The notes under the pieces are model-generated. The model was given only the letters and a program-made list of their open reading frames with translations. It was not told the origin of the DNA and did no database searches. Shown here piece after piece: positions 21,715 through 34,879 of a stretch of DNA of 64,000 nt. Positions within the stretch are counted from its first letter, which is position 1, and the number at the start of each line of letters is the position of its first letter. The position numbers were made by a program, and so were the translations under genes. Origin of the DNA: Limnomonas spitsbergensis (lineage: Eukaryota > Chlorophyta > Chlorophyceae > Chlamydomonadales); NCBI GenBank assembly GCA_037349105.1, contig JAYJMM010000119.1, forward strand, positions 5,405,001-5,469,000, read 5' to 3'.

Positions 21715-23731
21715 CAAATTTGCAGCCTCTGGAGTGGGGAATGGTGCAAAAATTGTGTGGGCAGTCTTAATGAGCTACTCTCAGGCTCTCTGAATCACCA
21801 GACAGGTTTGGAGTGAATTCCAATCCATCAAAGACAGCCCTGATGTGGGCCACATGGAAGGCCATATCTGCATGTTGGATTGGCCAATGACCCAGGGAAG
21901 GTGGCAATGCCTCCGTCTATGGCCCACCTACACCCACTTAGGGTTTTGCCACTTTTCAGACTCAGCCGCCGCAAGTTTGGTACCCAACGGGGCAGTTTTT
22001 TGCATCCAACTGTCATTCAGATTCAAATGATACCCCAACAGGCCTCAATAAACCGTGTATGGCAAGCTGATTACAGCACTTGACGATGTAGCAACACACC
22101 AGGTCGATCGAGGCAGTTCCTAGAGAGATTACTTCAAATTGCAGTTGGTACTGCTAGTGTGAACCAGGTTGGGACGGCGGGTCTAACCTCAGTACCCCTA
22201 AAACGTGTCGTTACATCTGACCCGCCATGTACGGTACGTCAGGGGCGGGGTTCGGCAGGACGCACAGTTTGGCATGTGGAATTGAGAGGGGACTTCCTGG
22301 TTCGGCATTACTTTTACCGATATCATACGGATGGTTTACTCCCTCCAGTTCATTCCGATCAGGGTTACACTTCAGCATACGATATTCTGGTGTCCTCCAC
22401 CTAGCCTCCTTGCTTGTCACTGCCCCCGACATGGCCTATGATTTAATGCATACCGGTAGTGAAATGAAATTGGCAACAGTGACAAGATTTGGGGGAACAC
22501 AAGGCTTCATTCCCATGACTGTTGAAGAGGAGATTCTGACTATGCATGGGGACACAGGGTTGTGTTTCCTTCCTAGAAGTGAGGAGGATAACTGGTGCTA
22601 TATGAGGGCATATGATGATGACATGAGGCTGTGTGATAGAGGACGACACTGCTCGCCATATCCCCTGTTATGGCACAGCCCCCGCTGCCAGACGGGCTGC
22701 TCACATCGGATGATATGCATCTGACTCACGAAAGGCACCAATTTCAGCACAAAACCCAAACGGCAAATGTGCCGTCGGTACTTATGGCCGTTGCGACAGG
22801 TTTTGTCCTCGGGTAAAGAGAGCCAACGCCCCATCCTCATGCACACGTGCGCCCTGTTAGTGGGTCTAGCATGGGTGGGGCCATACACCTAGAGGCAGGG
22901 CACAGTAAAGACGTGCAGGCCGCGGGCGCCGGTGCAACAAATACGGGCGGGCGCTGTGCATGTGGGTGGGGTGCTTTACTTCCCGTCAGGGCGAAGCAAA
23001 TGCAGGTGGACGTTGTTCATGCATGTAGGGCGAAGCACTAAACGTATTGGCTTTCCCGAAGCCGGTCCCCTCGGTTTGTTGTTCAGAAACAAGCAATGGC
23101 TGGGTGTTCAGGATCGAGCAATGTACCCACCGGCAAGGCGCTACACATAATTCAGTGAGCCCCCCTCGCTACATGACTCCCTACTACTGGCCCCCTACTG
23201 GCCACCCTCCTACTAACGTTCCCGTTACTCTCCTGCTAACGCCTTCCCCGCTACTGGCCCACTATGATGTGCTCCGTTACCGGGCTTCCCGCTACTGGTT
23301 GCCCTGCTATGATCTACCCCGTTACCGTCTGTCCTGCTGCCGTGCTTGTAAAGGGCACTGCGCAAATGTGTAGGATAGGTAATCATGCATGCAAGTATAT
23401 AGGACGCAGTGCATGTGGCGGGGGTGAGGCGTTCCACTAGCAGGGAAGGCACTGCGCATGTGTGAGGGGATCGTGCATGCAAGTAGGGTGCAATGCGTAT
23501 GGTGTGGGTGGGGCTTTGCACTAGCGGGTAGGGCACTGCTGCGCATTTGTATGGGGCAACGTGCATGGGCATGTGCATGGGCACGAGCACAGCCTGGGCA
23601 TGGGCACGGGCATGGCATGGGCATGACCAGAATACTGGATAAAGCATAGGCAAGGACAGGTAAGAGAGCAGGGCAATTGGCAGGGCCATGGCCAGGTCAT
23701 TGCTCGTTTTCTCAGGCGAAATGCAGTTTAA
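21715..23731. other. No recognised gene; degenerate repeats at 22890-23560
   Basis: Unique-looking sequence to about 22.8 kb. Then come loosely repeated ~110-bp segments (gggcactgcgca..., catgcatgcaagta..., gggtggggct) up to 23560, followed by a catgggcatg-rich stretch. Confidence 0.45.
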
Positions 23732-24139
23732 GAGGTCGGTCAGACTGCGTTACGTTTGAGGTTGCGTCACGAAAAAGTGCAAACGCGACGCCGGTCACAC
23801 TACCCAAACGCCAAACGCAACGCGCCCAAACGCGAAACGCAAACGCAAGGGGGGGGGGGGTGAGTTTTCGCGTTTGAGATTTTTCATGAATTCCAACTTA
23901 AGCTTGATCTTAAGCTGGACACGAACAATATATATGTTACAATACGAGGAAATATCAACCCCGAGTCGCTGGGAGACGGAATTCGCACAAAAATGTACCA
24001 TGTCGTGCCACGACATCGTCTTGCCCTGCCGTCTTGCCCAAACGCAGTGTGACCAGTTTATCGTCAGATTCACGCTAAATCCAAACGCAACCCAAACGCA
24101 ACTGCCAAACGCAACCTCAAACGCAGTCTGACCGACCCC
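23732..24139. mobile_element. 408-bp PIF/Harbinger-like MITE
   Basis: Left end gaggtcggtcagactgcgtt; right end acgcagtctgaccgacccc is its inverse. The inverted similarity continues inward (tttgaggttgcg). TAA flanks both ends (23729-23731 and 24140-24142), the 3-bp duplication typical of PIF/Harbinger. The interior has subterminal caaacgcaa repeats and a poly-G run at 23850-23861, with no coding capacity. Confidence 0.78.
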
Positions 24140-24650
24140 TAACGAGCCCAGGGTTTCGAGATATTGTTACGCACGTCTAACCAGCGCACTCAGCCCCTCG
24201 CTGCTTCTCTTGTCCATCCTTATCCGCTGCGAAGTCAGGGCAGAACCAGCCTCAGACCGTAGACTCTCAGGGCTGGCCACGTCTCGACCATAAACACGAT
24301 TGTATACGTTTATACTATTTCGCAATAAAAAGGTTGTGCGACATTGTGAGACGTTGCAGATAGTGCCTTTCCCGGGTACCTTTCGCCCTTTGATTCCTGG
24401 CAAGTTCATACCTGGCTCTCTTGACACGGGGAGGTTGATCAGTTGGTCAGGATGGCTCATCGCAACCTGGCCGATTGGAGCCACAGCATAAATTATGCAT
24501 CCCAGTTTATTGTAGCAGATTGAGGAGATCCAGCGCAGGCGAGTTGTGAGTCAAAGTAACAGACGGGTCGTTCAAATGTGCATGCTGACGTCTAAGTTTG
24601 GTGCGCCTCTACTTACGGCCATGGCAACAGCTCCTGTACTCCCATCAAAA

Positions 24651-24722
24651 GGGGGATTGGGCGAATCGAACGCCCGACCTCTTCCACCCTAAGGAAGAAT
24701 CGTGACACTAGACCAAATCCCC
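24651..24722 (-). tRNA. tRNA-Pro (anticodon AGG)
   Basis: A 72-nt cloverleaf. Acceptor GGGGATT pairs with AATCCCC. The D arm starts GGTCTAGTG. The anticodon stem CTTCC/GGAAG encloses loop TTAGGGT, giving AGG. The T arm is GGGCG-TTCGATT-CGCCC. No intron and no encoded CCA, as expected for a eukaryotic nuclear gene. The sequence resembles plant tRNA-Pro. Confidence 0.93.
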
Positions 24723-24822
24723 GTACACGCTTATACGGCGCCGTACACAGCAGTACAGAACCTGTACAAAGCCCAGGCTGATCTATCTGCAAGGGAGGGG
24801 CTGGACCCGCAGCAATACAGAC

Positions 24823-25345
24823 ATCAGGTCACGAGGTGGTAGGGACAGGCCTCATGCAAGCCATGCACCGGCCTGGTCAAACATGTACCAGGGTTTGACC
24901 AGCAGGTTTGACCAACTGTCAAACATGCTCCCGGGGTTGACCAAAATGCAATCATGCATCCGGGGTGGGCCCACAATAAGAATGCATCATATGTTGAACA
25001 AACACCCAAACATGTGTATTGGTATAGCCAAACGTCAACCATGCATTCAGGGTTGACCAACAGTCAAACAATCATCCAGGGTTGACCAACAGTCAAACCA
25101 GGTCAAACATGTGTACTGGTATAGCCAAACGTCAACCATGCATCCGGGCTCCGGAGTGGATCAAAAAGCAAACATGCTTCAGGGGTCACACAAGCATCAC
25201 AAGATATCCAGCATAATAAGCAAACATGCTTCGGGTTAACCACTTGGCCAACAGTCAAACAGGCATATCAGGGGTTCACCACAAGTGAAACATGCATCCA
25301 TGGTTGACCACCTGGCTACGCCAAGTTATCGTATGTACACAAGAG
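24823..25345. repeat. Degenerate tandem repeat (gttgacca...gtcaaacatg)
   Basis: Recurrent blocks ggttgaccaacagtcaaac and catgcatccgggg. A longer unit including tggtatagccaaacgtcaac appears twice (25019 and 25120). Confidence 0.8.
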
Positions 25346-26937
25346 TATTTACAACAGTCGAAGCCTCATCAACTAGCCAGATGTTCACCATCCCATCGCG
25401 GACGACGTTGCTTACCCTTGCGCACATAACGGTTGCGCCATGAGCGCACCAGTTTAGAGTTCAGGGTTTGGGTTTTGCAATAGATTCCAAAGACCATAGG
25501 CAGTAATGTAGCTCTAAGCGAAGCCCTACAATTCGAAGCGCGTAAGTTGATACTCCCCTGATGTACGAGTATGCTCCACTGACTCACTGCTCCCGTCTGC
25601 AGGCCCTCTTTGATGTGCCGCGAGTGCTGAGACGTAACTATTCCCATGCCGAACCGAATTACGAGGTGAGTCAAGTCTGTCAAGTCTTAGCTTCACCCAG
25701 AATTGCTCTAGCTGCACTTCAGACATGTCCACCGTAAACCATGGAAATGGCTACATGCCCTGAATGGCGTAATTTTAAGAGGCCTTTAAGGTCGAGCTAA
25801 ATCGCAATTGTAATTACTGTAATTTGAGCAGGCAGAATAACTTGGCGCCAAACGAATTTCCTCAATTGGAGAATTCTGCTCAAATCTGTATGCATGATGG
25901 CTTAACATTCATTTTATTCATCTTCCAGCTATTTTACCGCTGCTAAGCCTTAGCCCTCTTGTTTTCGACAGTGGATCTGAAAGGCCACAAAATACAACAA
26001 AATTAGAAGTGACCTCACAATCATGGTGCGGTTGAACCGCCCTTATAAACTTGGACGCAGATTGTCGATCCTACATTCATGCTGATAGGCATATATATGC
26101 CGTATACTTGAGAACATGTTTCATCAATTAATCAATACAGTCGAGTGTCGTAAGGGACAGCGTTAGATTCTAACGCGATAGAGGGTTTCAGGGTCCGGAG
26201 GGGCGCGTTGGGCGAGGAAGAGTGACGGACTTCTAAGGAATACAATACAAATACATATAAATGCTGAGGCATTCATCATGTCACCATGGTTGCAAGAGCG
26301 GGAAGATGATACTATGACATTTTGAAATATATGAATCAGCATATTGTGATATACCGAAACCTGCCTTGCTGCTAGGCAAAACAGTTATGCAATTGAATTG
26401 TTTTTAGGTATTTTTATGTACCTTTCGTTTTTCGTACATAACAGCCTCTGTGACAGTAATACAACATGCAACTACTTATCCGCGATGAAGAAATCAAAAC
26501 AATCAATAATCGCAAACATACAAACAATATTACAATGATACATCAATATTGCGGAATATCCTGAAGCACACTACCGGTAAATTAAGTGCGGCCATCCTGT
26601 GAGCAACTTCACTGAACAATGCGAGCCTTAACTAAGTTTTGCCAACGACATTTTGAGGAGAAAACCATTTGTGTTGATGGACAGCCAGTGCTGAAATGAT
26701 TGATATCACTTCACACATGTCATGAGGCAGCATTTATGAGGTACGTGTGCAATCAAATGTAAAAAAAGCCAGTGTCATATACATCATCAATAACCAATGT
26801 GCGTTGCACAAATCAAAACATGCGTCCTCTAGGGCCACAGAGGCTCTCAAAGGGATGGAACAACGTGTCCTCTCCGTCCAGCCGTTGGGTCCCTCAAAGG
26901 GATTGGCCTGGACAGAGATCCGACAGAGCTAGGCTGC
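25346..26937. other. No recognised gene, partly AT-rich
   Basis: Short ORFs only. 26330-26580 is AT-rich with no clear repeat. Confidence 0.4.
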
Positions 26938-27879
26938 TCAGAGGAGAATGCATGTAGACAGGTCTCCCTCGCGGCTGGCCCGCGGAGTATCGATAGGAGT
27001 CGCACTAGCCGCTGACATGCGGGCTAGAAGCTGGCTACTCTTCCTAGGTCCACCATACGACCTTGACAGGCAGGAGGGGGGCGGCGTAGCCAGCGCAGCG
27101 GCAGTGGCAGCATGCCATATTGGTGTGCTGCTCGACGGTATGGCCTTCGCCGGACTGATGTTTCTGCAACCACCCATCCCACCATGCGGCCGCAACTGCT
27201 GAGCTGCAGCACACCCACTAATAGAAACTGCGCCGTTGCTGGCGGCAGCGGCGGCGGTGATGGCGGCAACGGCTGCATCTTCCCTGCTCTTCAACTTCAT
27301 CTGCTTTCTGGCTGCCAAGAAGTCACCCATGGATGCGGTGCCTCCTGCGCACTGATTCATGATGCGGGTCATGTGAGAGAGGCAGCTGCTGCGACCCTCA
27401 TGGGTCATGTCGGAAACGCCGCCGTTGTTGCACCCATATCGGGCCGCGTCGGAAAAACCGCTGCTGCGGCCCTCGACGTCGAGATTGTTCTCAGTCAGGA
27501 TGTACAAGGTGCATGTGGAGGACTTGTTCTTGTTTTGCCTGTTCGCGGAGGTGAAGGCCTTGGCAAACGAGCGGGAGATGTTGTGGGCGGACGAGCATGC
27601 ATGAGCCTGAGATTCCGCTGGCTCCTGCTTTTGGAGGAGGGGGGGGCAACTCGCCGCTGCTGCGGCCTGTCAGCAGTCTAGGCAGAGTGTTCTCAGAGAC
27701 GCTTTGTCTACTGTGGAAGCCATCGTAGCAGTCGACGGCGCTCGTAGCGCTAGCAGCGCTCTCGGCAGCCCTAAACAAGTACTAATAAACTCTTACAGAG
27801 CTTATAGTAGATTCACTGTTGTAACTCAGCGAACTAACTCAGCTCGATAACAGGTGATAGCTCTAGCTACTTCACCTGG

Positions 27880-28440
27880 ACTTCTTCGATACTGTTGACA
27901 GGATTTCGTAAAGCCTCGACTCCTGAAAGAAAGAAAGAAAGCTACGCCCTATTAGGGCGTGGAAGTTAAGGAAACAACGCAGCTTGGGGTACTTCTAGAC
28001 TTCCTGGGACGATCTTGGGCGAATGTGGCCGTTGATCTGCTGTGATGAGTCGCTTGCTTGGCGACTTTTGATGACTGAAGATATCTCTGATTAATCAGAT
28101 GGTCGACTTGGAGCCACAGGAAAGGCTTTGTAGTGGAGATGTGATGGTTGGATGGGTGGTGGTAATATCCAGCTGTGGACTGGAGATATGCCTTGTTAAG
28201 GGGCAGGAATAACTCTAATTGCTGCTGATAGTCGACTGTTGGCCTAGATGCTCTGCCAGCTTCGTATTAGGAGACTTGTTGATGCTTATAGGGTCGCTGT
28301 TGGCCTAGATGCTCTGCCAGTTTCCCCTTAGTAAGACTTGATGACGATTAACTTGCAGAAGCGATATTCAAGAACAATAGCTGGAAACGTTAAGATTCTA
28401 TTGAAGGCCGTGAAATTGCAGTAAGAATGAAAAAGTAACG
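27880..28440 (+). repeat. Dispersed repeat, copy 1 (paired with 34420-34870)
   Basis: Shares tactgttgacagg, gtcgacttggagcc, ggtggtggtaa and a gcc.tg.taaggggcag block in the same order as 34420-34870. A 66-bp internal duplication (gttggcctagatgctctgcc) lies at 28231-28330. A hairpin repeat at 27937-27990 is inserted in this copy only. Confidence 0.6.
27928..27990 (+). mobile_element. (GAAA)n-hairpin repeat copy
   Basis: gaaagaaagaaag, then ctacgccctattagggcgt (perfect hairpin), then gttaaggaaacaacgcagc. Truncated at the far end. One of about nine copies in the window. Confidence 0.75.
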
Positions 28441-29139
28441 ATCCAAGTTTAGGATCCTCTAAGACAGCAAACACACTTGTTCATGTTCACACAAACTTTC
28501 AAACCGAAAAAGCAGTTGGCGCGGTCATACGCACGGTGCAGTCATACGTCGTGACAGCTGTGCCAGCAGCAAAGGCTGTCATGCAGGCTGCATTCATGCA
28601 GCAGCTGGGATACCGGTAGTTGGGAAAGCTGCCGCGCAGGCGTCCACAAGTGCGGGTAGTGCTCCCAGCATTGGCGGCAGCTGCATCGGAAGGGCACATC
28701 CTATGTGCCGCCTTTATACAGTGCAGGCTCCCGGTTCTGGCAGCGGCGGCAGCGCTGGGGGCTGCAGTGGGGGAAGCAAGGAGAGAAGCCGTCCCACGGG
28801 CTCCATTTATGCAGCCGGCCGGATTATTGGGCTTGGAGAAGGAACCGAACCTTGCAGCAAGATTATTTTCTTCCACCGCAGGCAGTAGGTGCCTCCTCCT
28901 GTTACCTTCGTCCAGCAAGCAAATGTCGTTCGGGGCGCTGTTGCGAAGTAGAGAGCGACTGTTGTCATCAGCCACGCCACATGCGTAGCATCGCGCACCT
29001 TCCCATGAGCTTCCTGTCAATACTTGCTATTCCCTTAACAAGTCGGTGCTGAGGTGGTATATGAACCCATCCATGACCGGCTTGGTTGGCAATGGTGGGG
29101 TGCACATCCCAACCACCTTAACCACTTCAACCACTTTAA

Positions 29140-29217
29140 CCCTAAACTAGGCCCCAAGCTGCGTTGTTTCCTTAACCTCCACGCCCTAATAGGGCGTAGC
29201 TTTCTTTCTTTCTTTCT
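29140..29217 (-). mobile_element. (GAAA)n-hairpin repeat copy inserted in an AACCACTTT microsatellite
   Basis: gccccaagctgcgttgtttc, hairpin acgccctaatagggcgt, then ctttctttctttc. The accactttaacc-like repeat occurs on both sides (29108-29140 and 29218-29260), so the element landed inside it. Confidence 0.75.
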
Positions 29218-29274
29218 AACTACTTTAACTCCCATAACCATTTCCACCACTTCAAGTGTCACGTAAGGGTGGGG

Positions 29275-32200
29275 TGAGAGGAATAGAAAATGTTGTACAT
29301 GTCAAATGAAAATTGTAACTGCAGAACAACAGTAACCGAAAGTAACTGAAAGTACCTGTTTTCTCAGAAGTGGTAGATTTGTTTGAGCGGCACGTATGGC
29401 GCACTAAAACTGTTGCTACCATTGCCAGCAATGAAAGAGTTTTAACGAGTTGGGTTGATAAGAATTAAAATTTGCTAAGTGTTAAGCTGCAACCGGTGCT
29501 CAGGGATGGTGCGGTGAGCTAAGTGAGTTTTTCCCCCTGATGGATGCAATGTGCAAATGGCTGACCACATGCACGTATGTCGTCCTCAATCCTTTAATTG
29601 TCATGACATGCATGTTTTTTCTGTTGACCGGTACGAGGTTTTTGCTCTGCTTGTCTGCACACGTATTGTTCGCCTCCTCCGACGGTACCGACGGTACGTC
29701 AGCTGTACTTGGATTCCAGCTTCCTCGTGTGCTACTTCAATTAAAGTTTCTTCTTGGCTGGGTGGTGTTGCTGTTTGCTTCTTGCGAGCGCGAAAAGCTG
29801 CTGGGCGAGCTGCGCTGGCTTCCTTTTCCGTTTCAGGGCACTTTCTTCTGCAAGTGGACGATTTTCACGCAGTGTATTCACAGGCTTTCCGTGGATAGGC
29901 ACGGCTCCGAAATCCCGATGCGTATATCTAACGTCAGCTCGCGCGATTCTCGTTTTCATCCGCATAATTTAAAGTCAATGCACATGAGCAAACAAATTAT
30001 ACTCCTCGTTTATGACGCACAGACACGAAACGGTGTGCGTGACGCGTCACGCTTTTCACATTTCTCACGCTTGCATTTCGCCCGATCCATCACTTGGCTT
30101 CGCTGTCCTGCGGTGTCATGTCCTGATGTCCTCACATGGACACGCACACAGTCCGGAAGGCAGCTCTCAAAACGCAGCACACGCCTCACAGTAGAGCGTG
30201 ACGCCGAGCATCACGCCCCAAAGAGGCAGTGTGACCGACCTTTAGGTCTGATAACGAGCATACCGTAGTCGCTAATATATACGTCATAAAACCTCGTCAC
30301 CGTCGGAAAAAAAAGTCAACTTTAATTATTAAAAATTACTTTATTTTTATATTATTTATAAATAAAAATAATACTAAAAATGTTAAAAATATAACTGTGC
30401 GTCCTGCCGTACCCCGCCCCTTGACGTGACGTGACGTGACGTCACCAGTCTTACCAGCAACCCGAGTAGCATCGGTACCTCGGCTAGCTGACGACACTGA
30501 CAAGTAAGAATTTGTAGCAGATCACGCATGTGCCATAGGCCACCATTGCATTATATGTAGGTGTTACCGTCCGAGAAAACATTCATTCGATCGCTTCCAC
30601 CCGCCCCGACCCTCATCTTGATACGCTGCTGTATCACGTGCGTGTGTGTCTGTTTCCTGACATGGTCATCGTCCCCCACGTGATTTGAAGCCGCCATTCG
30701 TGCATCGGCAAGGCGCGTCTTGGCTGGACACGGGATGATCCTTCCTCTCGACATACCGCCACCTTCACCTGGATGGCGTGTTCACTGCGTCAACACCTCG
30801 TGCGCCACGTCATCACATCGTCCCGGTAATGGCCAGCGACAGCAGTCGCGACTGTCTTCCACCCAAGAAGCGCACGAAATATATCAGGTCGCAAACTGCG
30901 GGTGAGGAGCAAAGGATATTTTGAACCTGATACCCAACCATTGATGTACAAGTGTACAACCGGCATATGGTTCTATATGTGAAGCCTCTGCTGTGAAGCA
31001 CATTGATCCACAAAACCCAAGCTTTATCTCTGCCTTATTAACCCATCCATCCATTCGAGTCGATTTAGCCAAGGCCTGCTGGTGGCTGGAGGAACAGGGT
31101 AGCAACTAACATCAGGGAAGAAGCTGGGACGCGTGGGAAATTCAAATTGAAACTCAGCGCAAAGTTCCCGACAAAGTACCTACTGACCCTCCCACCAGCT
31201 TATTACCACCCACCTTACCTGAGTTATACCGGTAACTGCTGACTGCTTGCCTATGGCTGGATTGCTGTGGGATTCAAATAATTCAATATCTGATGCATGA
31301 GGCATGACAGCTCATACAGGTAGTACTTCTTGCGGCCGCATGCTGGGCAGATGCATGAGCAGGAAATCTACTGCATGGCCAAGCAGTCCTGATCAAGATG
31401 GCTCCTGGGTCTCCTGGCCCAGCCCCCGCAGGTGCAGGGCAGAGGGCAGCAGCTCTTCCCAATGCTGCAGGGCCCGACCCACCTGCAGAGGATACTAGCG
31501 AGTGCACAGGCCTACATCTGGGTGGGCCTAAGGATGGGAACAAGTCCGCTCCGCTTAGCGTCCTATGTTGCAGCGACGCAGGTATTTCACCGAGGTGTGG
31601 ATATATAGCAGGCAGTAATACTTTTCGATCGGTCGGGTCCACGAAACCCATCTCTCTCACTCTCTGATTCAAACATGTCAGGCTTATCAGCAGTACCCCA
31701 TGTCCATCATAGATTCCTAATCCCATTACAACTTGCTGTAAGAGCGCTGCGCATTAATTTCAACCCTTGCTTCATAAATCAGAATGCTTCACACACACTC
31801 ATCGGCCAAGCTTGCGCAAGCAGCATGCGCTCAGCAGATTGAATCAAATCTCACTTTTGCTGCTGAAACAACTAGGAAAGGAAATCCACCCAAGTTGTAA
31901 ATAACATCTCCCTCATGCCTACTGCAGACCAGCTGCCCCATTAGTGACCACGGCCGCATGTTTTTCTTCGCCGTACACGCCAGCTTTAAAGCTAGACTTG
32001 TCCGGTCTGCTGATGGCTCAAGGTGGTGGGAAGACAGAACTAAGCCAGGAGGCCTTGGCTGGGCCTGGATCTCACCCCTTTCAATGAGAGGTAGGATGGA
32101 ACAGGATAGGCAATTGGCTGTCCTGGCATACAGTCTGCTGTCGGATCTGAATCCCGGAAGAAGGCATGCGACAGCTCCAAGACTCAGCAGCTGCAGCAGC

Positions 32201-33305
32201 CTCTGTACGGAGGGCAGGCTGCTGTTGTCGGAGCAGATCTCAGGATTGTGGAAGTAGGCGACAGCTGCAAGGCACCATGGTTTCAGGAGCAGCCGCAGAG
32301 CTTACTGCGAGAGCAAATGCTGTGACAAGCAAGATGTGGTGTCCGTTTGCAAGCTTCAGCACAGACCTCGGGGACAAGGATAATCAGGTTCCGCAGGATC
32401 AGGTAGCTGATTGAAGTGTGTTGTTGAGGTGTGAAAGCCTCGCTCGCAGCCATGCAGCCCTGCCTACCGTAAAGAACAGAACAGCCCTCCTGTCATATCC
32501 AGCACTCTTGCTTGACATCGTTGTTTGGCTTTATTAACTCATCACGCTCCATGCATCATTGGTGCACGATGTGTTACGACGCTTTTGAATGTTTGGAGCT
32601 GCTTTTCCATGCATGGATCTCACTGGATCTAGCAACCTTCTTACTGGTTTGTTATTCTCTGGCTGCAGCCCCGGCCGTTGGCTCCTGGCAAATGGAAGCA
32701 TCGAGCAGGCGGTCACACAAAGCAGCAACAGGGTGTAAGGCACGCATCGCCTCACATGTCAGCTGAAGAACTCATGAAGAATCAAGTCAGCTGACTTCCG
32801 AGGCTGGCCGGATCTGGATCTCCCTGTCCTTTACGCAGCCAGAGAAAGTCTAAAGCTTTGTTTTTTTCGGAGTTTTTTTCACCTCAGTAGCGTTATGCCT
32901 AAGACATGCACTCATCAGTGTGTTAGGTAAGTACGCTACCCGGTGGTTTATAAAATTAGTACTCGTTGGTACCTCCGGACACAAGATTTTGCATTTTCCT
33001 GCAAGAGATGTGCCTCAATTGTAGTTTTTTCTTCGTAAGCAGACGTCCCAAAATTCGCGAGTTGCTGCCAGCTCTCCAGAATTGTGATTCACATCTTACG
33101 ATTTTCTTTCAGCAGTTGCACTAGCAATTCTAGGGTAGGTTTTTGTTGCGATTGTGAATCAATGTCCTCTGCGTTTCTGCTTTTCAACATATATTTGGAT
33201 TGGCTGCAGCAGGAATGTAGTCGGCGCCAATGAATGTGGAGAAATCTGAGTAATTGCGATTCGTGATTGCCCAGTCAGATATGTTGTTGTACGTTGATAG
33301 CAACG
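29275..33305. other. No recognised gene
   Basis: Includes an AT-only palindromic stretch (30308-30400), a gacgtgacgtgacgtgacgt tract at 30424-30443, and at 30222-30242 a gcagtgtgaccgacc terminus. That terminus resembles the Harbinger-like end at 24139, but no partner end was found. Confidence 0.4.
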
Positions 33306-33307
33306 GC

Positions 33308-33375
33308 GCAGATGTGGCTTCGGCCCCAAGCTGCGCTGTTCCTTCAACCCGCACGCCTCTAAACTAAGAAAACTA
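33308..33375 (-). mobile_element. (GAAA)n-hairpin repeat copy, decayed hairpin
   Basis: gatgtggcttcggccccaag and ctgcgctgttccttc are conserved. The hairpin half gcctctaaact no longer pairs well. Confidence 0.65.
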
Positions 33376-34139
33376 CACCGCTGTGGCAGCCTTCATTATT
33401 CAGACTGGTATCGATGGGGTTTCACATCATCGTGCTATGCAATGGCCTGAATTTGAAGGCTGACCAGCTGATGATGATAAATAAGCTTGTTTAGTTTATT
33501 GAATAAGCTTTTACGGCTCGAGACAGCTGTGTTGCTTGATGTATGAAAGGGTAGTATGGCACCACAGTCTCATTTCAGTTTGTAGGCAGTAGGCAGTAGG
33601 CAGTAGACTGGATGGCTTTGACAGTCTTTAGGCCTAACACGCCAACCAGGCTAAATAAAGGAGTGCCTGGTACTAAGGGCGCAAATGTGCGATTCACGGG
33701 TTAAGCAGCCTTCTATGCGGCCAGGGTTTCCATAGTATATCTGTAAAAGCTGTGCCTTTGGTGCAGCCCTCGAGTGACGTGTGCCCTAAAAACTGTTGTT
33801 GTGTCCCAAGCTGTGTGTTGTGGCAGCGATTGCAAGTTTGTCCCTGCCTCCTGAACATGCCACGTATGCGTGATGGTACTGCTTTGTTGCATGTATCTTG
33901 GGTGGTGTTGGTTACATATGTGTGTGGTATGTCTGCTGCTTATGCTGTGGGGCGTCCTATAGCCCTTAAGTGTTGTTCTTGTAGGAATGTAGAGTACTGC
34001 TTCTGCGCGCGTGCCTAGTTGTTGCTGATCGGCTGTGAATGATGTCAGCTGTGTCACCATGTCTGCTTAGCACTTGTCTTTACAGTCTAGCGAGGCATCA
34101 CATTTTTGTCTGGCATGCGCATGTCAACCGATTGGGACT

Positions 34140-34206
34140 TCGGCCCAGGCGGCACTTTTTCCTCAACTCTCACGCCCCTCACGGGCGAAGCTTTCTTTCT
34201 TTCTGT
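34140..34206 (-). mobile_element. (GAAA)n-hairpin repeat copy
   Basis: cttcggcccaggcggcac..., hairpin acgcccctcacgggcg, then agctttctttctttctgt. Confidence 0.65.
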
Positions 34207-34419
34207 CAACTGTCGGGGCTAAGCGCTGCGCCTAGTAAATGACTGCGCAAGTAAAGGAAACAAATAAAGCAAGTATCAAAGACACCCTTTCACTTAGAAA
34301 AGTGCTGTGACTTCAGGAATATGATAGATTCCTGGTCACTGCTGTTGAGACTCGAATTCCCAGCTGTAAACCTGGGAATCAGTCGGTGTATTTAAGATAA
34401 GTATCCCCTGGACTACTTA

Positions 34420-34870
34420 CCTGACTATTCTCTACTGTTGACAAGGTTGCCTGATGGATCGACCCTTCCGAAGGTGACTGTAGTAGCAGTTGAAGATGTA
34501 GTACACTGGTGACAGGGTATGATGATCTTCAGTGGGAAGTCGCTTGTAGGCGATCTTCAGATGGGGAGACTCGTTTGATGATCTATCAAGGAGTCGACTT
34601 GGAGCCTCTGGACTGGCTGTTGATGAAGTTGGTGGTGGTAAACCAGCTGGAAGGCTGGAGAATGCCTGATAAGGGCAGAAATATCAAGAGAAGACCTTCA
34701 AGACTAAGCAGTGTTTGTGCTTGCTTAGACTGAAGGGTCGAACAGTGTTTGTGCTTGTTCTGTATGATGGATCGATATTCGAGCAGTGTTTGTGCTTGCT
34801 CGATAAGGAGTGACTATGTAACTTCAGATTAAAGGGTGATTACGAAATCAGGGCTTCAAGTAAGAAAGAA
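34420..34870 (+). repeat. Dispersed repeat, copy 2, with three covarying hairpins
   Basis: Partner of 27880-28440. Its right part has three hairpins around a constant agtgtttgtgctt core, at 34704-34728, 34740-34760 and 34779-34803. The stems differ but stay paired: TAAGCA/TGCTTA, GAACA/TGTTC and TCGAGCA/TGCTCGA. Confidence 0.65.
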
Positions 34871-34879
34871 ATAGTGTCT

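Larger units (their letters stand above)
26938..29020 (-). other. Unrecognised Ala/Ser-rich ORFs on the minus strand
   Basis: Frames 26938-27507 (189 codons), 27491-27778 and 28499-29020 (173 codons) are Ala/Ser/Arg-rich and could be exons. Their GC-rich trinucleotide runs (ggc/gca) also explain the openness. No domain is recognised and no splice model was found. Confidence 0.2.

Noticed and set aside
29540..30268. 242-codon plus-strand ORF
   Set aside because: No domain, no splice support, and its 3' end overlaps a transposon-like terminus.
27880..34870. Pair of LTRs enclosing a retrotransposon
   Set aside because: The two similar segments are in the same orientation, but no TG...CA ends, primer site, or gag/pol coding was seen between them.
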